Shown: positions 47,556 to 56,548, counted from the first letter of the stretch. The stretch is 64,000 nt of DNA from Micromonospora citrea (GCF_900090315.1 NZ_FMHZ01000002.1:2148501-2212500), one strand, 5' to 3'. Program-made: numbers and translations. Notes: generated by a model from the letters alone, not told the origin.

Positions 47556-49559
47556 CTACTTCTGCAACACGTACACCAGAAGCATCATCAGGACGTGGGC
47601 CGCCACGTAGGAGACGGCGACCCCGGCCAGCAGCCAGAGGCTCCAGGGCATGCGGAAGGGGTAGTGCTCGAATCCTGGCGGCGCCGGTGTGCCGGCCGGC
47701 GCCTCCCACACCGGCGCGTCCGGGGCAACGCGGCGGATGGCGTCGGCGACCTCGCCGACGCCCATCCGGATGTCACCGACGGTGAGCGTGTGTCTGCCCC
47801 ACGTCGCCGCGCGTAGGGACCCGTTGACGTCCAGGGAGCGACGGGTCTCGGGCGGCAGGTCGGCGGGCAGCCCCAGGACCAGCCGGCTGCGGTCCGGCCG
47901 CCCGTCGACCGCCAGCACGCTCACCGTCCACAGCGACGCCCACAGCAACGTCATGGCGGACCGGCGGCGGGCCCGCAGCCAGAGCCCGTCCTCGGCAGCC
48001 AGGACGAGCGTCCACCGCCCGAACCGGCTCAGCGGCCAGCCGAAGCTGAGCATCGCCAGGAGAAAGACCGCCGAGAGGATCACCCCTGACCGGAACAGCA
48101 GCAGCGACGCGAACGCGGCGAACAGGGCCAGCAGGACGACCCCCAGGTAGGCGAGCGCGTTCGCGACCCTGATCGTCGACGGGGCCCGTACCGGTTCGAG
48201 GGTCTCGATCGCCCCGTCGTCGCCCTCCGGGTCGGCCACGAACGAATCGGCCGGATTCGACGGTACGGGTGCCGCGGCACGAAGCGGTCGCGGCCCGGCG
48301 GGCAGGGTGGGCGAACCGGCGAGGGGCGCCGGGCCCAGGGACGGGCCTCGCGCAGCGGGCCCGGCCCCGGGGGCGGCCTCGTCCGTCCTGGTCGGGGCGA
48401 GGGCCGCCGCGCCGCCGTCGACCCGAGTCCGTGCGGGAATCGGCGCACCACCATCGACCCGCGTCGACGCGACGGTGGCCGGGACGTCCGTCCGGGTCTG
48501 CCCGGGGGGTGCCGACGCGCCGTCGGCCCGGGTCGGTGCCGGCGGGAGCACAGGTCGTGTCGGCGACGGCCCGCCCGTCGTCTCGGTCTCGCCGCTGTCG
48601 GCAGGCGACGGCGGGAACTGCGGCGGCGATCCCGTCGTGGCGGGCGAGGGCCGCCCGCCGACGCGTGGCACCAGGAGTTCCGTGGCGGCGGTGTAGGTCA
48701 GCTCGGCGATCCGATGGCGTAGTTCCGTGACGTCCGTTCCGTCCGCACTGGCGACCGCGAGCAGCCGGGTACGGACCGCGGACAGCGACGGTCGGGCCGC
48801 CGGGTCGTGCGCCAGCATGTCCGTGAGGACCGGCGTCAGTTCCGCCGGCACTCCGGTCAGGTCGGGTGCCACCTCAGGGTCGGTGATGCGCAGCAACAAC
48901 GAGTGCACACCGGTCGTGCCCGGATAGAGCTCGTGCCCGGTGGTGGCGTAGACGAGGGTGGCGCCGAGCGCGTAGATGTCGACCGCCGGGGTGAGCAGCC
49001 GCTCGCCCCGCACCTGTTCGGGGGACATGTAGGCCGGAGTGCCGATGAGCAGCCCCGTCTGGGTGTGCCGGCTGCCCTGTTCGGTCAGCACGGCGAGACC
49101 GAAGTCGATCAGCACCGGCCCGTCGGGGCCGAGGATCACGTTCTGCGGCTTGAGGTCCCGGTGCAGCACGCCGGCCTGGTGGACCCGGCCGAGCCCGTCG
49201 GCGAGCATCGCCCCGGCCATCGCGGCCAGCCGGACGGGCAGCGGTCCGCGCGCCCCGACGTACTGGTTGACGGTGGCGCCGGGAACGTACTCGACGGCGA
49301 GCCAGGCAGGGTCGCCCAGCGGGTCGGCGTCCTCCAGTCGGGCCACCCGGGACCCGTAGACGAGCCTCAGGTTCTCGATCTCGGTGGCGAAGCGGCGCCG
49401 CAGGTTGTCGTCGCTGACCAGCTCCTGCCGAATCACCTTGACGGCCGCGCGGTCACCGGTGGAGGACACGCCGAAGTAGACGTTGCCCATTCCGCCCGAC
49501 CCGAGCAGCCGGAGCAGCCGGTAGTCGCCGAGCCGCCCGACCTCACCCGTCACTGTCAC
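47556..49559 (-). CDS. Membrane-associated serine/threonine protein kinase
   Basis: Hanks-type (PknB-like) kinase, about 667 residues. The kinase domain (about 10-275) has the glycine loop G-S-G-G-M-G-N-V-Y, A-V-K lysine near 40, catalytic H-R-D-L-K-P-Q-N near 135, D-F-G-L-A near 154 and the S-P-E-Q motif near 180. A Pro/Thr-rich linker (about 300-470) contains several T-R-x-D-G-type repeats. Four hydrophobic segments follow (about 480-505, 510-530, 550-570, 630-655), with a globular ~60-residue part between the last two. Start taken at GTG 49559, just before the domain; a second GTG two codons on is possible. It lies between two identical tRNA-Lys genes. No extracellular PASTA sensor is present. 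Substrates unknown. Confidence 0.9.
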   Translation of the reverse strand: MTVTGEVGRLGDYRLLRLLGSGGMGNVYFGVSSTGDRAAVKVIRQELVSDDNLRRRFATEIENLRLVYGSRVARLEDADPLGDPAWLAVEYVPGATVNQYVGARGPLPVRLAAMAGAMLADGLGRVHQAGVLHRDLKPQNVILGPDGPVLIDFGLAVLTEQGSRHTQTGLLIGTPAYMSPEQVRGERLLTPAVDIYALGATLVYATTGHELYPGTTGVHSLLLRITDPEVAPDLTGVPAELTPVLTDMLAHDPAARPSLSAVRTRLLAVASADGTDVTELRHRIAELTYTAATELLVPRVGGRPSPATTGSPPQFPPSPADSGETETTGGPSPTRPVLPPAPTRADGASAPPGQTRTDVPATVASTRVDGGAPIPARTRVDGGAAALAPTRTDEAAPGAGPAARGPSLGPAPLAGSPTLPAGPRPLRAAAPVPSNPADSFVADPEGDDGAIETLEPVRAPSTIRVANALAYLGVVLLALFAAFASLLLFRSGVILSAVFLLAMLSFGWPLSRFGRWTLVLAAEDGLWLRARRRSAMTLLWASLWTVSVLAVDGRPDRSRLVLGLPADLPPETRRSLDVNGSLRAATWGRHTLTVGDIRMGVGEVADAIRRVAPDAPVWEAPAGTPAPPGFEHYPFRMPWSLWLLAGVAVSYVAAHVLMMLLVYVLQK

Positions 49560-49623
49560 CCCGTGTTTGTCACCCGGCACCGCGGCACCGCAGCACATCC
49601 TTCCACAACGGATCGCCGCCGTG

Positions 49624-49815
49624 GTGACCGTCACGGTGCCCGTCTTCGCCAGGCGCACCTACGCGTGCATGGGTACTGGTGGTGGGCCTGGACAGCGGCG
49701 AGGCCGATCTCGACGGGGATGGCAGCATCACCCCGGCGCAGACCTCCACCCGGTCGACGTGGACGGCAGAAGATCTTTCCGGATCGCCCGTCGCCGCCCC
49801 GGCACCGTTCCCCGC
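49624..49815 (+). pseudogene. Decayed fragment of a caspase-like (peptidase C14) gene
   Basis: One plus-strand frame here reads T-R-A-W-V-L-V-V-G-L-D-S-G-E-A-D-L-D-G-D-G-S-I-T, which closely follows the conserved stretch F-T-R-A-L-V-x-G-L-x-T-G-E-A-D-L-D-G-D-G-x-V-T near the end of the catalytic domain of actinobacterial caspase-like proteins. The following part (D-G-R-R-S-F-R-I-A-R-R-R-P) is in another frame and resembles the D-L-Y-I-A-R-x-P segment that normally comes next. No start codon or catalytic residues remain. Interpreted as a frameshifted remnant; the rest of 49560-49912 holds nothing recognisable. Confidence 0.5.
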
Positions 49816-49912
49816 CACCTGCCGCCGTCGGCCACGTCCGCCCGTCGGCGCGTAGCGGAGGCGGCGATCACCCGCGTGCGCTAGGTGTGGGTGACCCGGA
49901 CCAGGTGACGCG

Positions 49913-49952
49913 AAAAGGCCCCGACCGTAGAGAACTATCAGGTCAGGGCCTT
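49913..49952 (-). terminator. Terminator downstream of second tRNA-Lys
   Basis: Minus-strand hairpin with AAGGCCC-x-GACC pairing with GGTC-x-GGGCCTT, loop of about 14 nt, ending in four T. It follows directly after the tRNA gene and matches the position of the terminator at the first copy. Confidence 0.85.
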
Positions 49953-49961
49953 GATTGCTGG

Positions 49962-50034
49962 TGCGCCGCCAGGGACTCGAACCCCGAACCCGCGGATTAA
50001 GAGTCCGCTGCTCTGCCAGTTGAGCTAGCGGCGC
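49962..50034 (-). tRNA. tRNA-Lys(CTT), copy 2
   Basis: Identical to the tRNA at 47301-47373 over all 73 nt, with encoded CCA at 49959-49961. The 5' flank is also related over about 30 nt. A TAATGT hexamer about 20 nt upstream of the 5' end fits a -10 box, with TTGGAA further upstream as a possible -35. Confidence 0.97.
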
Positions 50035-50221
50035 TCGCTGACAACGGGAAGAACATTAGCACGCCTCCTGAGCCGGGTTCCAATCCGATCCCCGGCTCCC
50101 CCCTTCGGTCGAGCTTAACGGGCATCGGCGGGCAAAACCCCCAGGTGTACGGCGACAGGGGCCTGACCGGCGGCTTCCATGCGGCACGATGTGCGCCAGG
50201 TACGCGAGAACAGAGGTGGGG

Positions 50222-51478
50222 ATGGGCAGGTTCACGCGGGCCGGGGCGATGGTGGGCGCCCTCGGCCTGGTGGTGTCGCTGGCGCTGACAGCCTGCGGCG
50301 AGGAGAAGAAGAAGGCGGAGTTCGTCGGCGGCACCACCCCCGCCACGGCGAGCGCGGCGGCCGAGCCCGTCACCCCGGCCGCGCCGAGCGGTCCACCGCT
50401 GACGCTGAGCCCGGCCGACGGGGCGAAGAACAGGCCGGTCAGCTCCGAGATCGGCGCGAAGCTGCCCGACGGCGGCAAGGTGTCGAGCGTCACGCTGACG
50501 ACGGCGGACGGCAAGCAGGTCGAGGGGCGCCTGCGCGCCGACGGCTCCTCCTGGGTGCCGTCGAAGCCGCTGAAGTACGGCGCCACCTACACGGCCACCG
50601 TCACCGCCACCGCCGCCGACGGCGGGACCAGCCAGGGCACCAGCACGTTCACGACGATGGCGAAGCCCAAGTCGATGATCAGCTCGGGCCTGTACCTCTT
50701 CGACGACAAGACCTACGGCGTGGCGATGCCGGTGGTCACCGAGTTCCACCCGGGCATCCCGAAGAAGGACCGCGCGGCGGTGCAGAAGCGCATGTTCGTG
50801 CAGACCGACCCGCCGCAGCCGGGCGCCTGGCACTGGGTGGACAACGGCACCCAGGCCTACTACCGCGCGCCGGAGTACTGGAAGCCCGGCACCACGCTCA
50901 CCGTCCGGATCGCGCTGGCGGGCATCCCGCTGAGCAACGGCCGGTACGGCAACGTCGACCGTACGGCCACGGCGAAGATCGGCCGCGCCTTCGAGATGAA
51001 GGTCGACAACGCCACCAAGAAGATGACCGTGTACGAGGACGGCCAGGTGGTCCGCACCCTGCCGGTGAGCCTCGGCAAGAAGAAGACGCCCTCCTCCAGC
51101 GGCACGATGGTGGTGATGGAGAAGAAGGAGTCCACCGTCTTCGACACCCGGGACGACCCGGATCCGGCCAACCGCTACGTCACGGAGATCGACTTCGCCC
51201 AGCGGATCACCTGGGGCGGGGAGTACATCCACGCCGCGCCCTGGTCCGAGCACGTGCAGGGCCGACAGAACGTCTCGCACGGCTGCGTCAACGTCTCCAC
51301 GGCGAACGCCCGGTGGCTGTTCGAGAAGACGAAGGTCGGCGACCCGATCACCATCAAGGGCACCGAGCGCCAACTGGCCGCCGGCAACGGCTGGACGGCG
51401 TGGAGCCTGAGCTGGTCGGAGTTCGTCAAGGGCAGCGCCCTGTCGGTGCCGGAGGGCGGCTCGGGGCCGGCGTTCTGA
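50222..51478 (+). CDS. L,D-transpeptidase lipoprotein (Ldt)
   Basis: Cell-wall enzyme making 3-3 peptidoglycan cross-links, about 418 residues. N-terminal signal peptide with lipobox L-T-A-C near residue 22, so a lipoprotein. After a low-complexity linker come Ig-like domains (about 55-265; G-A-T-Y-T-A-T-V-T-A strand), then the YkuD catalytic domain with H-A-A-P-W-S near 338 and the active-site motif S-H-G-C-V-N near 355. The C-terminal tail has W-S-L-S-W-S-E-F, typical of mycobacterial LdtMt2-type proteins. Start at the ATG at 50222 with AGAGGTGGGG upstream. It is followed by a paralogue at 51756; both lie on the same strand but are separated by a strong terminator. Confidence 0.95.
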   Translation: MGRFTRAGAMVGALGLVVSLALTACGEEKKKAEFVGGTTPATASAAAEPVTPAAPSGPPLTLSPADGAKNRPVSSEIGAKLPDGGKVSSVTLTTADGKQVEGRLRADGSSWVPSKPLKYGATYTATVTATAADGGTSQGTSTFTTMAKPKSMISSGLYLFDDKTYGVAMPVVTEFHPGIPKKDRAAVQKRMFVQTDPPQPGAWHWVDNGTQAYYRAPEYWKPGTTLTVRIALAGIPLSNGRYGNVDRTATAKIGRAFEMKVDNATKKMTVYEDGQVVRTLPVSLGKKKTPSSSGTMVVMEKKESTVFDTRDDPDPANRYVTEIDFAQRITWGGEYIHAAPWSEHVQGRQNVSHGCVNVSTANARWLFEKTKVGDPITIKGTERQLAAGNGWTAWSLSWSEFVKGSALSVPEGGSGPAF

Positions 51479-51500
51479 CGTACGCCCGCCCGACGTTTCG

Positions 51501-51531
51501 GCGACCGGCCCGCGCCTCGCGGGCCGGTCGC
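51501..51531 (+). terminator. Strong hairpin terminator after first Ldt gene
   Basis: Perfect 14-bp stem (51501-51514 with 51518-51531) and a 3-nt loop, starting 22 nt after the stop codon of the first L,D-transpeptidase. No T-tract follows, as is common in high-GC actinomycetes. It should separate the two transpeptidase genes into different transcripts. Confidence 0.85.
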
Positions 51532-51755
51532 CGCGTTTCCGGCGCCGGCACGCAGCGGCGTGGGCCGGGGTGACGTCGCGGGACGGGGCGGGGTGCGGCC
51601 CGGGTGAAGCCGAGGCTCCCTCGCGAAAAGCTGCGATTTTATCAACATTCGGACAGGTTGCCGGGCGTGTTTCGGTTCACCTTGAGGAACGGGTACCTGT
51701 CCCGGTGCGTCAGTGAGGGACGATGGGCAACCGGGACCACGACTGTGAGGGAATC

Positions 51756-53048
51756 ATGCGAGCTGTCCAGGACCAGCTGATCCGGCCCGGGGGCGACCGG
51801 CGGGGTGGGCGACGCCGCGGGTTCGCGGCGGCGGTGCTCGCCGTGACACTCGCCCTGACCGCCGCCTGCACCGACGGGGGCGGGGACGAGCCCTCCGGCT
51901 GGCAGGACGGCGGCCAGTCCGCCGCGCCCAAGGCCGCGGCGACCATCGTCGAGCCCAAGGCCGACGCGAAGGACGTGCCCGCCTCGACCGGCGTCACCTT
52001 CACCACGAAGGACGCCCAGGAGACCACCGTCGAGCTGAAGGACTCGGCCGGCGAGGCCGTCGAGGGCAAGCTGACGGCCGACGGGAAGAGCTGGCTGCCC
52101 ACCGGCGCGCTGGAGTACGGCGAGACGTACACCGCCACCGTCACCGCGACCGGCGACGACGGCCGGCCCGCCACGGCGACCAGCACCTTCACCACCATGG
52201 CGAAGCCCGGCAAGCAGGTGCGGATCAGCAGCTTCCTCGGCGACGACCAGGTGGTCGGCGTCGGCATGCCCCTGATCGTCAAGTTCAGCCGGGCCATCCC
52301 GAAGGACTACCGCGACGACGTCCAGAGCCGGATGACCGTCACCTCCACGCCGGCCCAGGAGGGCATCTGGCACTGGGTCAGCCCGACGGAGATCCGCTAC
52401 CGCCCGAAGGAGTTCTGGCAGGCCGACAGCAAGGTCTCCTACCGCGTCCAGGCGGGCGGCCTGCCGCTGGGCGACGGCTGGTACGGCCGAGCCGACCTCA
52501 GCGTCGACATCAAGGTCGGCGCCGCGCTGATCATGACGGTGGACAACAGCACCAAGCGGATGACCGTCACGAAGAACGGCTCCGTGATCAAGACCATCCC
52601 GGTCAGCCTCGGCAAGAAGAGCACCCCGTCCTCCAGCGGCACGATGGTCGTGATCGAGAAGCTCCGCAAGACGGTCTTCGACACCTTCGAGGAGCTGGGT
52701 CCGGAGGAGGGCTACCGCACCAAGATCGACTACGCGCAGCGGCTCACCTGGGGCGGCGAGTTCATCCACGCGGCACCCTGGTCGGAGGGGCAGCAGGGCC
52801 GGGTGAACGTCTCGCACGGCTGCGTGAACGTCTCGATGGCCAACGGGGCCTGGCTGTTCGCCAACACCCGGATCGGTGACCCGATCACCGTCAAGGGCAC
52901 CGAGCGCAAGCTCCAGAACGGCAACGGCTGGACCGACTGGAACATGAGCTGGGAGGAGTACGTCAAGGGCAGCGCCCTGCCGTACGAGCCGGCGACCGAG
53001 GCGGACCCGGACGTGAGCGCCGAGCCCGGGGCCACCCCCACCGCCTGA
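51756..53048 (+). CDS. L,D-transpeptidase lipoprotein (Ldt), second copy
   Basis: About 430 residues, same layout as the gene upstream: signal peptide with lipobox L-T-A-A-C near 38, Ig-like region, YkuD domain with H-A-A-P-W-S near 338 and S-H-G-C-V-N near 356, and the W-N-M-S-W-E-E-Y tail. The catalytic halves of the two proteins are clearly similar, the N-terminal linkers are not. I chose the ATG at 51756 because GAGGGAA lies just upstream; an ATG at 51723 would add 11 residues before the signal peptide. The C-terminal extension is acidic and proline-rich. Tandem Ldt genes give redundancy in 3-3 cross-linking and can give beta-lactam tolerance. Confidence 0.95.
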   Translation: MRAVQDQLIRPGGDRRGGRRRGFAAAVLAVTLALTAACTDGGGDEPSGWQDGGQSAAPKAAATIVEPKADAKDVPASTGVTFTTKDAQETTVELKDSAGEAVEGKLTADGKSWLPTGALEYGETYTATVTATGDDGRPATATSTFTTMAKPGKQVRISSFLGDDQVVGVGMPLIVKFSRAIPKDYRDDVQSRMTVTSTPAQEGIWHWVSPTEIRYRPKEFWQADSKVSYRVQAGGLPLGDGWYGRADLSVDIKVGAALIMTVDNSTKRMTVTKNGSVIKTIPVSLGKKSTPSSSGTMVVIEKLRKTVFDTFEELGPEEGYRTKIDYAQRLTWGGEFIHAAPWSEGQQGRVNVSHGCVNVSMANGAWLFANTRIGDPITVKGTERKLQNGNGWTDWNMSWEEYVKGSALPYEPATEADPDVSAEPGATPTA

Positions 53049-53060
53049 GCCCGGAACGCC

Positions 53061-53090
53061 GAAGGCCCCCTCCTCGCGGAGGGGGCCTTC
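53061..53090. terminator. Bidirectional terminator between Ldt and tRNA-His
   Basis: Perfect 13-bp stem (GAAGGCCCCCTCC with GGAGGGGGCCTTC) and a 4-nt loop, located 13 nt after the Ldt stop and 9 nt after the 3' end of the convergent tRNA-His gene. It can serve both transcripts. Confidence 0.85.
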
Positions 53091-53098
53091 GTCAACCG

Positions 53099-53172
53099 GG
53101 TGACTGATGGGAATTGAACCCACGACAACCGGGACCACAACCCGGTGCTCTGCCAACTGAGCTACAGCCACC
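53099..53172 (-). tRNA. tRNA-His(GTG)
   Basis: Cloverleaf with acceptor GTGGCTG/CAGTCAC (one G-U pair), extra G at position -1 opposite C73 as expected for tRNA-His, anticodon loop TTGTGGT (anticodon GTG) in a CCGGG/CCCGG stem, and T-loop TTCAATT. The CCA end is not encoded. Confidence 0.96.
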
Positions 53173-53283
53173 ATGCCGTTCACACCCGATGGATCCGCGC
53201 CCGGTCGATCGCCCCGGGCGGGGTGCGGACCAATAATAGCCCCACCCCGACCCGCCGCGTCCAGCGGGTTGTCCCGGGCGGCG

Positions 53284-53874
53284 CTACAACTGCGCGGCGA
53301 TCGCCTTGGCGGTCTCCACGTCGGGCCCGGGCAGCGGCACGAAGACCGTCCGCCGGTAGTACTCCAACTCCCGGATGCTCTCCCGGATGTCGGCCAGCGC
53401 CCGGTGCGCGAGCCCCTTCTGCGGCTGCCCGAAGTACACCCGCGGGTACCAGCGGCGGCACAGTTCCTTGATCGAGGAGACGTCGATCATCCGGTAGTGC
53501 AGGTGCGCGTCGAGGCGCGGCATGTCCCGGCTGATGAAGCCCCGGTCGGTGGCGATCGAGTTGCCGCACAGCGGCGCGGTGCGCGGATCCTTGACGTGAC
53601 CGGTGACGTAGTCGAGGACCATCTCCTCGGCCTGGGCCAGGGTCACCGTCGAGCGCCGCACCTCGTCGGTCAGCCCCGACTTGCCGTGCATCGTCCGGAC
53701 GATCTCCGGCATCGCCTCCAGCGCCGCCTCGTCGGCGTGGATCACCACGTCGACGCCCTCGCCGAGCACGTTGAGATCGGGATCGGTGACGAGCGCGGCG
53801 ACCTCGATCAGCTTGTCCCTGCCGAGGTCCAACCCGGTCATCTCACAGTCGATCCAGACGAGAAGATCAGCCAC
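53284..53874 (-). CDS. orn: Oligoribonuclease
   Basis: 3'-5' exoribonuclease of the DEDDh family that finishes RNA decay by degrading short oligonucleotides and pGpG; 196 residues, normal length. The motifs are complete: W-I-D-C-E-M-T-G-L (first D and E) near 7-15, N-S-I-A-T-D-R-G-F near 104-112, and the H-R-A-L-A-D-I near 156-162 with the catalytic His and final Asp. The [12 protein letters not shown] block near 131 is typical of Orn. Start at the ATG at 53874 (M-A-D-L-L-V-W-I-D). Transcribed alone, convergent neighbours absent; 112 nt from tRNA-His. A housekeeping gene. Confidence 0.97.
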   Translation of the reverse strand: MADLLVWIDCEMTGLDLGRDKLIEVAALVTDPDLNVLGEGVDVVIHADEAALEAMPEIVRTMHGKSGLTDEVRRSTVTLAQAEEMVLDYVTGHVKDPRTAPLCGNSIATDRGFISRDMPRLDAHLHYRMIDVSSIKELCRRWYPRVYFGQPQKGLAHRALADIRESIRELEYYRRTVFVPLPGPDVETAKAIAAQL

Positions 53875-53937
53875 CGGCCCAGCCTACGCGCAGCCCCGAC
53901 GGCCGCGCGCCCGCGCACCGTGGCCCGGCCCGACCGT

Positions 53938-53943
53938 TAGGGT
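53938..53943 (+). promoter_or_regulatory. -10 element of a probable leaderless promoter
   Basis: TAGGGT at 53938-53943 matches the actinobacterial TANNNT -10 consensus and ends 6 nt before the GTG start codon at 53950. This spacing puts the transcription start on the first base of the codon, and no ribosome-binding site is present, so the mRNA is probably leaderless. Confidence 0.5.
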
Positions 53944-53949
53944 TTTCCC

Positions 53950-55218
53950 GTGCCAGCCGAACCCGTCGCACCGCCCGCCGTCACCGACGACGACGTCGGC
54001 GGCCGTACGGTCCGCCGGCTCGCCGCCGTCCTGGCGTTGGCCGCCGTGCTGCCGGCGCTCTACCTGCCCGGCCTGGTGCACGACTTCTTCGACCTGAAGA
54101 TCTACATGCGGGCGATGGACTGGTGGGCGGCCGGCAACCCGCTCTACGACTACGTGCAGCCCGACCGGGTCCAGGGCGAGCTCTACTTCACCTACCCGCC
54201 GTTCAGCGCGCTGCTGCTGCGCCCGTTCGCGCTGCTGCCGCTGGGCGCCACCGTGGCGATCTTCACGGCCCTGACCGTACTCGCGGTGGTGGTGACCACC
54301 CGCTGGCTGCTGGCGCCGGTGACCGCCCGGCACGGCCTGCCCCGTGTGTTCACGCTCACGCTCGCCGTCCTGCTGGTGCTGGCGGTGGAGAGCACCCGCG
54401 AGACGATCACCTTCGGTCAGATCAACATGCTGCTGGTCGTGCTGATCCTGGGCGACCTGCTCTTCGCCGTACCCCGGGCGAGCCGCTGGGCCGGGGTGGG
54501 CGTCGGGCTGGCGACGGCGCTCAAGCTCTTCCCGGGCATCTTCATCGTCTACCTGCTCGCCACCCGGCGGTGGCGGGCGGCGGCGGTGGCGAGCGCGACG
54601 GCCGCCGCCGCCACCCTGCTCGCCGCGGCGGTCGCGCCGCGCGACTCGTGGCGGTTCTGGACCCACGAGCTGTGGGCCACCGACCGGGTCGGCCGCACGG
54701 ACTACACCGGCAACCAGTCGCTGTTCGGGCTGCTCAGCCGCATCACCGCGCCGGAGAAGCCGGGCCAGCTGCTCTGGCTGGCGCTGGTGGCGGTCGTCGC
54801 CGGGTACGGGCTGTGGCGGGCGACGCGGGCCGCCCGGGCCGGCGACCCGCTCACCGGGCTCGCCCTCACCGGGCTGGTCGGCGCGCTGGTCAGTCCCATC
54901 ACCTGGACCCACCACATCTACTGGTTCATCCCCGCCGTGGTGGTGCTGGCCGACGCGGCGCTGGGCGCCGACCCCGCCACCGGCGGCGGCGTCCGCCGCC
55001 GCAACGCGCTGGCGGCGCTCGCGATCGGCACGACCGCCCTGATCGTGTACGGCGTGGTGACCTTCTACGACTGGGGGGTCGCCCCGGCGCGCACCGACTC
55101 GCCGGTCGAGTTTCTGACGCGCAACACGTACGTGCTGCTGAGCCTGCTGCTGCTGGCGACGCTGCCGATTCGGCGCGAGCCGGGAAAGTCGCGCCAAATG
55201 GACAGTCTTCCTGAGTAG
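53950..55218 (+). CDS. GT87-family (DUF2029) membrane glycosyltransferase
   Basis: Polytopic membrane protein of about 422 residues with roughly ten hydrophobic segments. The family signature is visible: F-F-D-L-K-I-Y-M-R near residue 48, P-L-Y-D-Y near 64, then F-T-Y-P-P-F-S-A-L near 80, and the later N-Q-S-L-F-G near 257 and W-T-H-H-I-Y-W near 318. These belong to polyprenyl-phosphate-mannose-dependent alpha-(1,2)-mannosyltransferases (GT87), which add mannose to lipid-linked glycans such as PIM/lipomannan on the outer face of the membrane. Acceptor here is unknown. Start at GTG 53950, preceded by a -10 element rather than a ribosome-binding site. Monocistronic; a hairpin terminator lies 72 nt after the stop. 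Confidence 0.9.
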   Translation: MPAEPVAPPAVTDDDVGGRTVRRLAAVLALAAVLPALYLPGLVHDFFDLKIYMRAMDWWAAGNPLYDYVQPDRVQGELYFTYPPFSALLLRPFALLPLGATVAIFTALTVLAVVVTTRWLLAPVTARHGLPRVFTLTLAVLLVLAVESTRETITFGQINMLLVVLILGDLLFAVPRASRWAGVGVGLATALKLFPGIFIVYLLATRRWRAAAVASATAAAATLLAAAVAPRDSWRFWTHELWATDRVGRTDYTGNQSLFGLLSRITAPEKPGQLLWLALVAVVAGYGLWRATRAARAGDPLTGLALTGLVGALVSPITWTHHIYWFIPAVVVLADAALGADPATGGGVRRRNALAALAIGTTALIVYGVVTFYDWGVAPARTDSPVEFLTRNTYVLLSLLLLATLPIRREPGKSRQMDSLPE

Positions 55219-55290
55219 GCCCCTTAACCGTTAATCTGGTCGCAACTACCTCAGATGCATCTCGGGTAGCACCGATCCCCCGGTGAAGGG

Positions 55291-55321
55291 CGGCCCTCCG
55301 CGTCGGCAGCGCGGAGGGCCG
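55291..55321 (+). terminator. Terminator after GT87 gene
   Basis: 12-bp stem CGGCCCTCCGCG/CGCGGAGGGCCG with a 7-nt loop, in the 310-bp spacer between two convergent genes (GT87 and the membrane protein at 55529). The rest of that spacer (55322-55528) has two imperfect copies of a ~25-bp GC-rich sequence near 55457-55525 and otherwise nothing recognisable. Confidence 0.8.
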
Positions 55322-55528
55322 TTCGCCGTCGGTCCTCCCCCGCCCGGCGACCCGACGCGCCGTCAGCGGTAGCCCGGTGCCGGCCGGGCGGCGGAAGCCG
55401 GCGACGCAGGTGTGGCGCCTGGCCTGGCACGCCTGCCCTACGCCGACCACCGAACGCGGTCGGCGCGCGACGTTCGAGGGCTCCGGCACCGCCGCCCGCG
55501 CGAGGCGTTCGAAGGGCTCCGGCCGCGG

Positions 55529-56548
55529 TCAGCGCGGTGCGTCCGGGGACTCCGGGGCGGCGGGGCGGAGCCGACCCTCGGTCGGGACCGGTGGGGCCGT
55601 CTCCGCGGTGGTGACCGGCGGCCACGCCAGGCTGAGGCTCACCCCGGGCGGCCGGAACGCGGGACCGTCGCCGGCGAGGTCGGCCAGCGTCTCGGGCCGG
55701 CGCGCGGGCACCGGCCCGATCGCCGGCAGGGATCCGCCATTGCCGGCGCCGACCGAGGCGAGCTGGCGCCCGACGGTCCGCGACCGGTCGCTGTCGCGGG
55801 TCGGCTGGGCGCCCAGCCCGCTGAGCGAGGTCACACCGAGCCGCCCGGCCAGCACCGGCACCTGGTCCGGTTCGACCACGAAGACCACCTCGCGCGGGCG
55901 CACCGGACGCAGCAGGAGCAGCACGGCGAGCGCCACCGTCAGCACCCCGCCGGCCAGCAGGGCGGCGGTCGCCGGTGCGGTCCACCCGGCGCGCAGCTCC
56001 GCCCGCAGCTCCAGGGTCAGGTCGGCCCGCCCGTCGGGACGCATCACGACCAGGCTCAGCCGCCGGTCGGCCAGGTCCTCCGGGGACCACTCCAGCGCGC
56101 CGATCCCCTCGCGTACCCAGAAGGGCTGGGTGATCGGCGCGACGGCCGGCGCGATCCCGGCGGACGGCGCGGCGGGTCCCAGCCGGACCGGCAGCGGACC
56201 CCGGGCCAGGGCCACCCGGTGGACCTCGGCGTGCGGCACCGGGTCGAGCCAGCGCCGCACCTCGTCGGCGGGGGCCAGCCCGACGAAGGCGGGACCGTCG
56301 GCGGTGCGGGCCTCCAGCCGGAGCCGGGACTGCCCGGCCCTGGTGAACGGCGCCTCCGCGCGCAGCAGCCCGTCGAGGTCCCGGACGACCACCGCGTGCC
56401 CGGGGGTGTGCACGGTCTCGAACCGGGCGCTGAAGGCCCCTGCGGAGTCGGCGTGCCGGGTGAGCATGCCCAGCACCGCGCCGGCGAGCAGCGCCGGAAT
56501 CCCGATGGTCAGCAGCAGCACCCCGCCGAACACCCGCACGATCCGCAT
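55529..56548 (-). CDS. Membrane protein of unknown function (339 aa)
   Basis: Not recognised as a named family. An N-terminal membrane segment (about residues 8-30) and a second one (about 197-217) enclose an extracytoplasmic domain of ~165 residues with beta-strand character and the stretch W-x-R-E-G-I-G-A-L-E-W near 146. The C-terminal ~120 residues are cytoplasmic, rich in Pro, Ala and Arg and probably disordered. No catalytic motif seen. Start at the ATG at 56548 (M-R-I-V-R-V-F). It follows the YcnI gene on the same strand after a 138-bp gap, so it may be transcribed separately. Proteins of this two-membrane-segment layout are common in actinomycetes without known function. Confidence 0.8.
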   Translation of the reverse strand: MRIVRVFGGVLLLTIGIPALLAGAVLGMLTRHADSAGAFSARFETVHTPGHAVVVRDLDGLLRAEAPFTRAGQSRLRLEARTADGPAFVGLAPADEVRRWLDPVPHAEVHRVALARGPLPVRLGPAAPSAGIAPAVAPITQPFWVREGIGALEWSPEDLADRRLSLVVMRPDGRADLTLELRAELRAGWTAPATAALLAGGVLTVALAVLLLLRPVRPREVVFVVEPDQVPVLAGRLGVTSLSGLGAQPTRDSDRSRTVGRQLASVGAGNGGSLPAIGPVPARRPETLADLAGDGPAFRPPGVSLSLAWPPVTTAETAPPVPTEGRLRPAAPESPDAPR

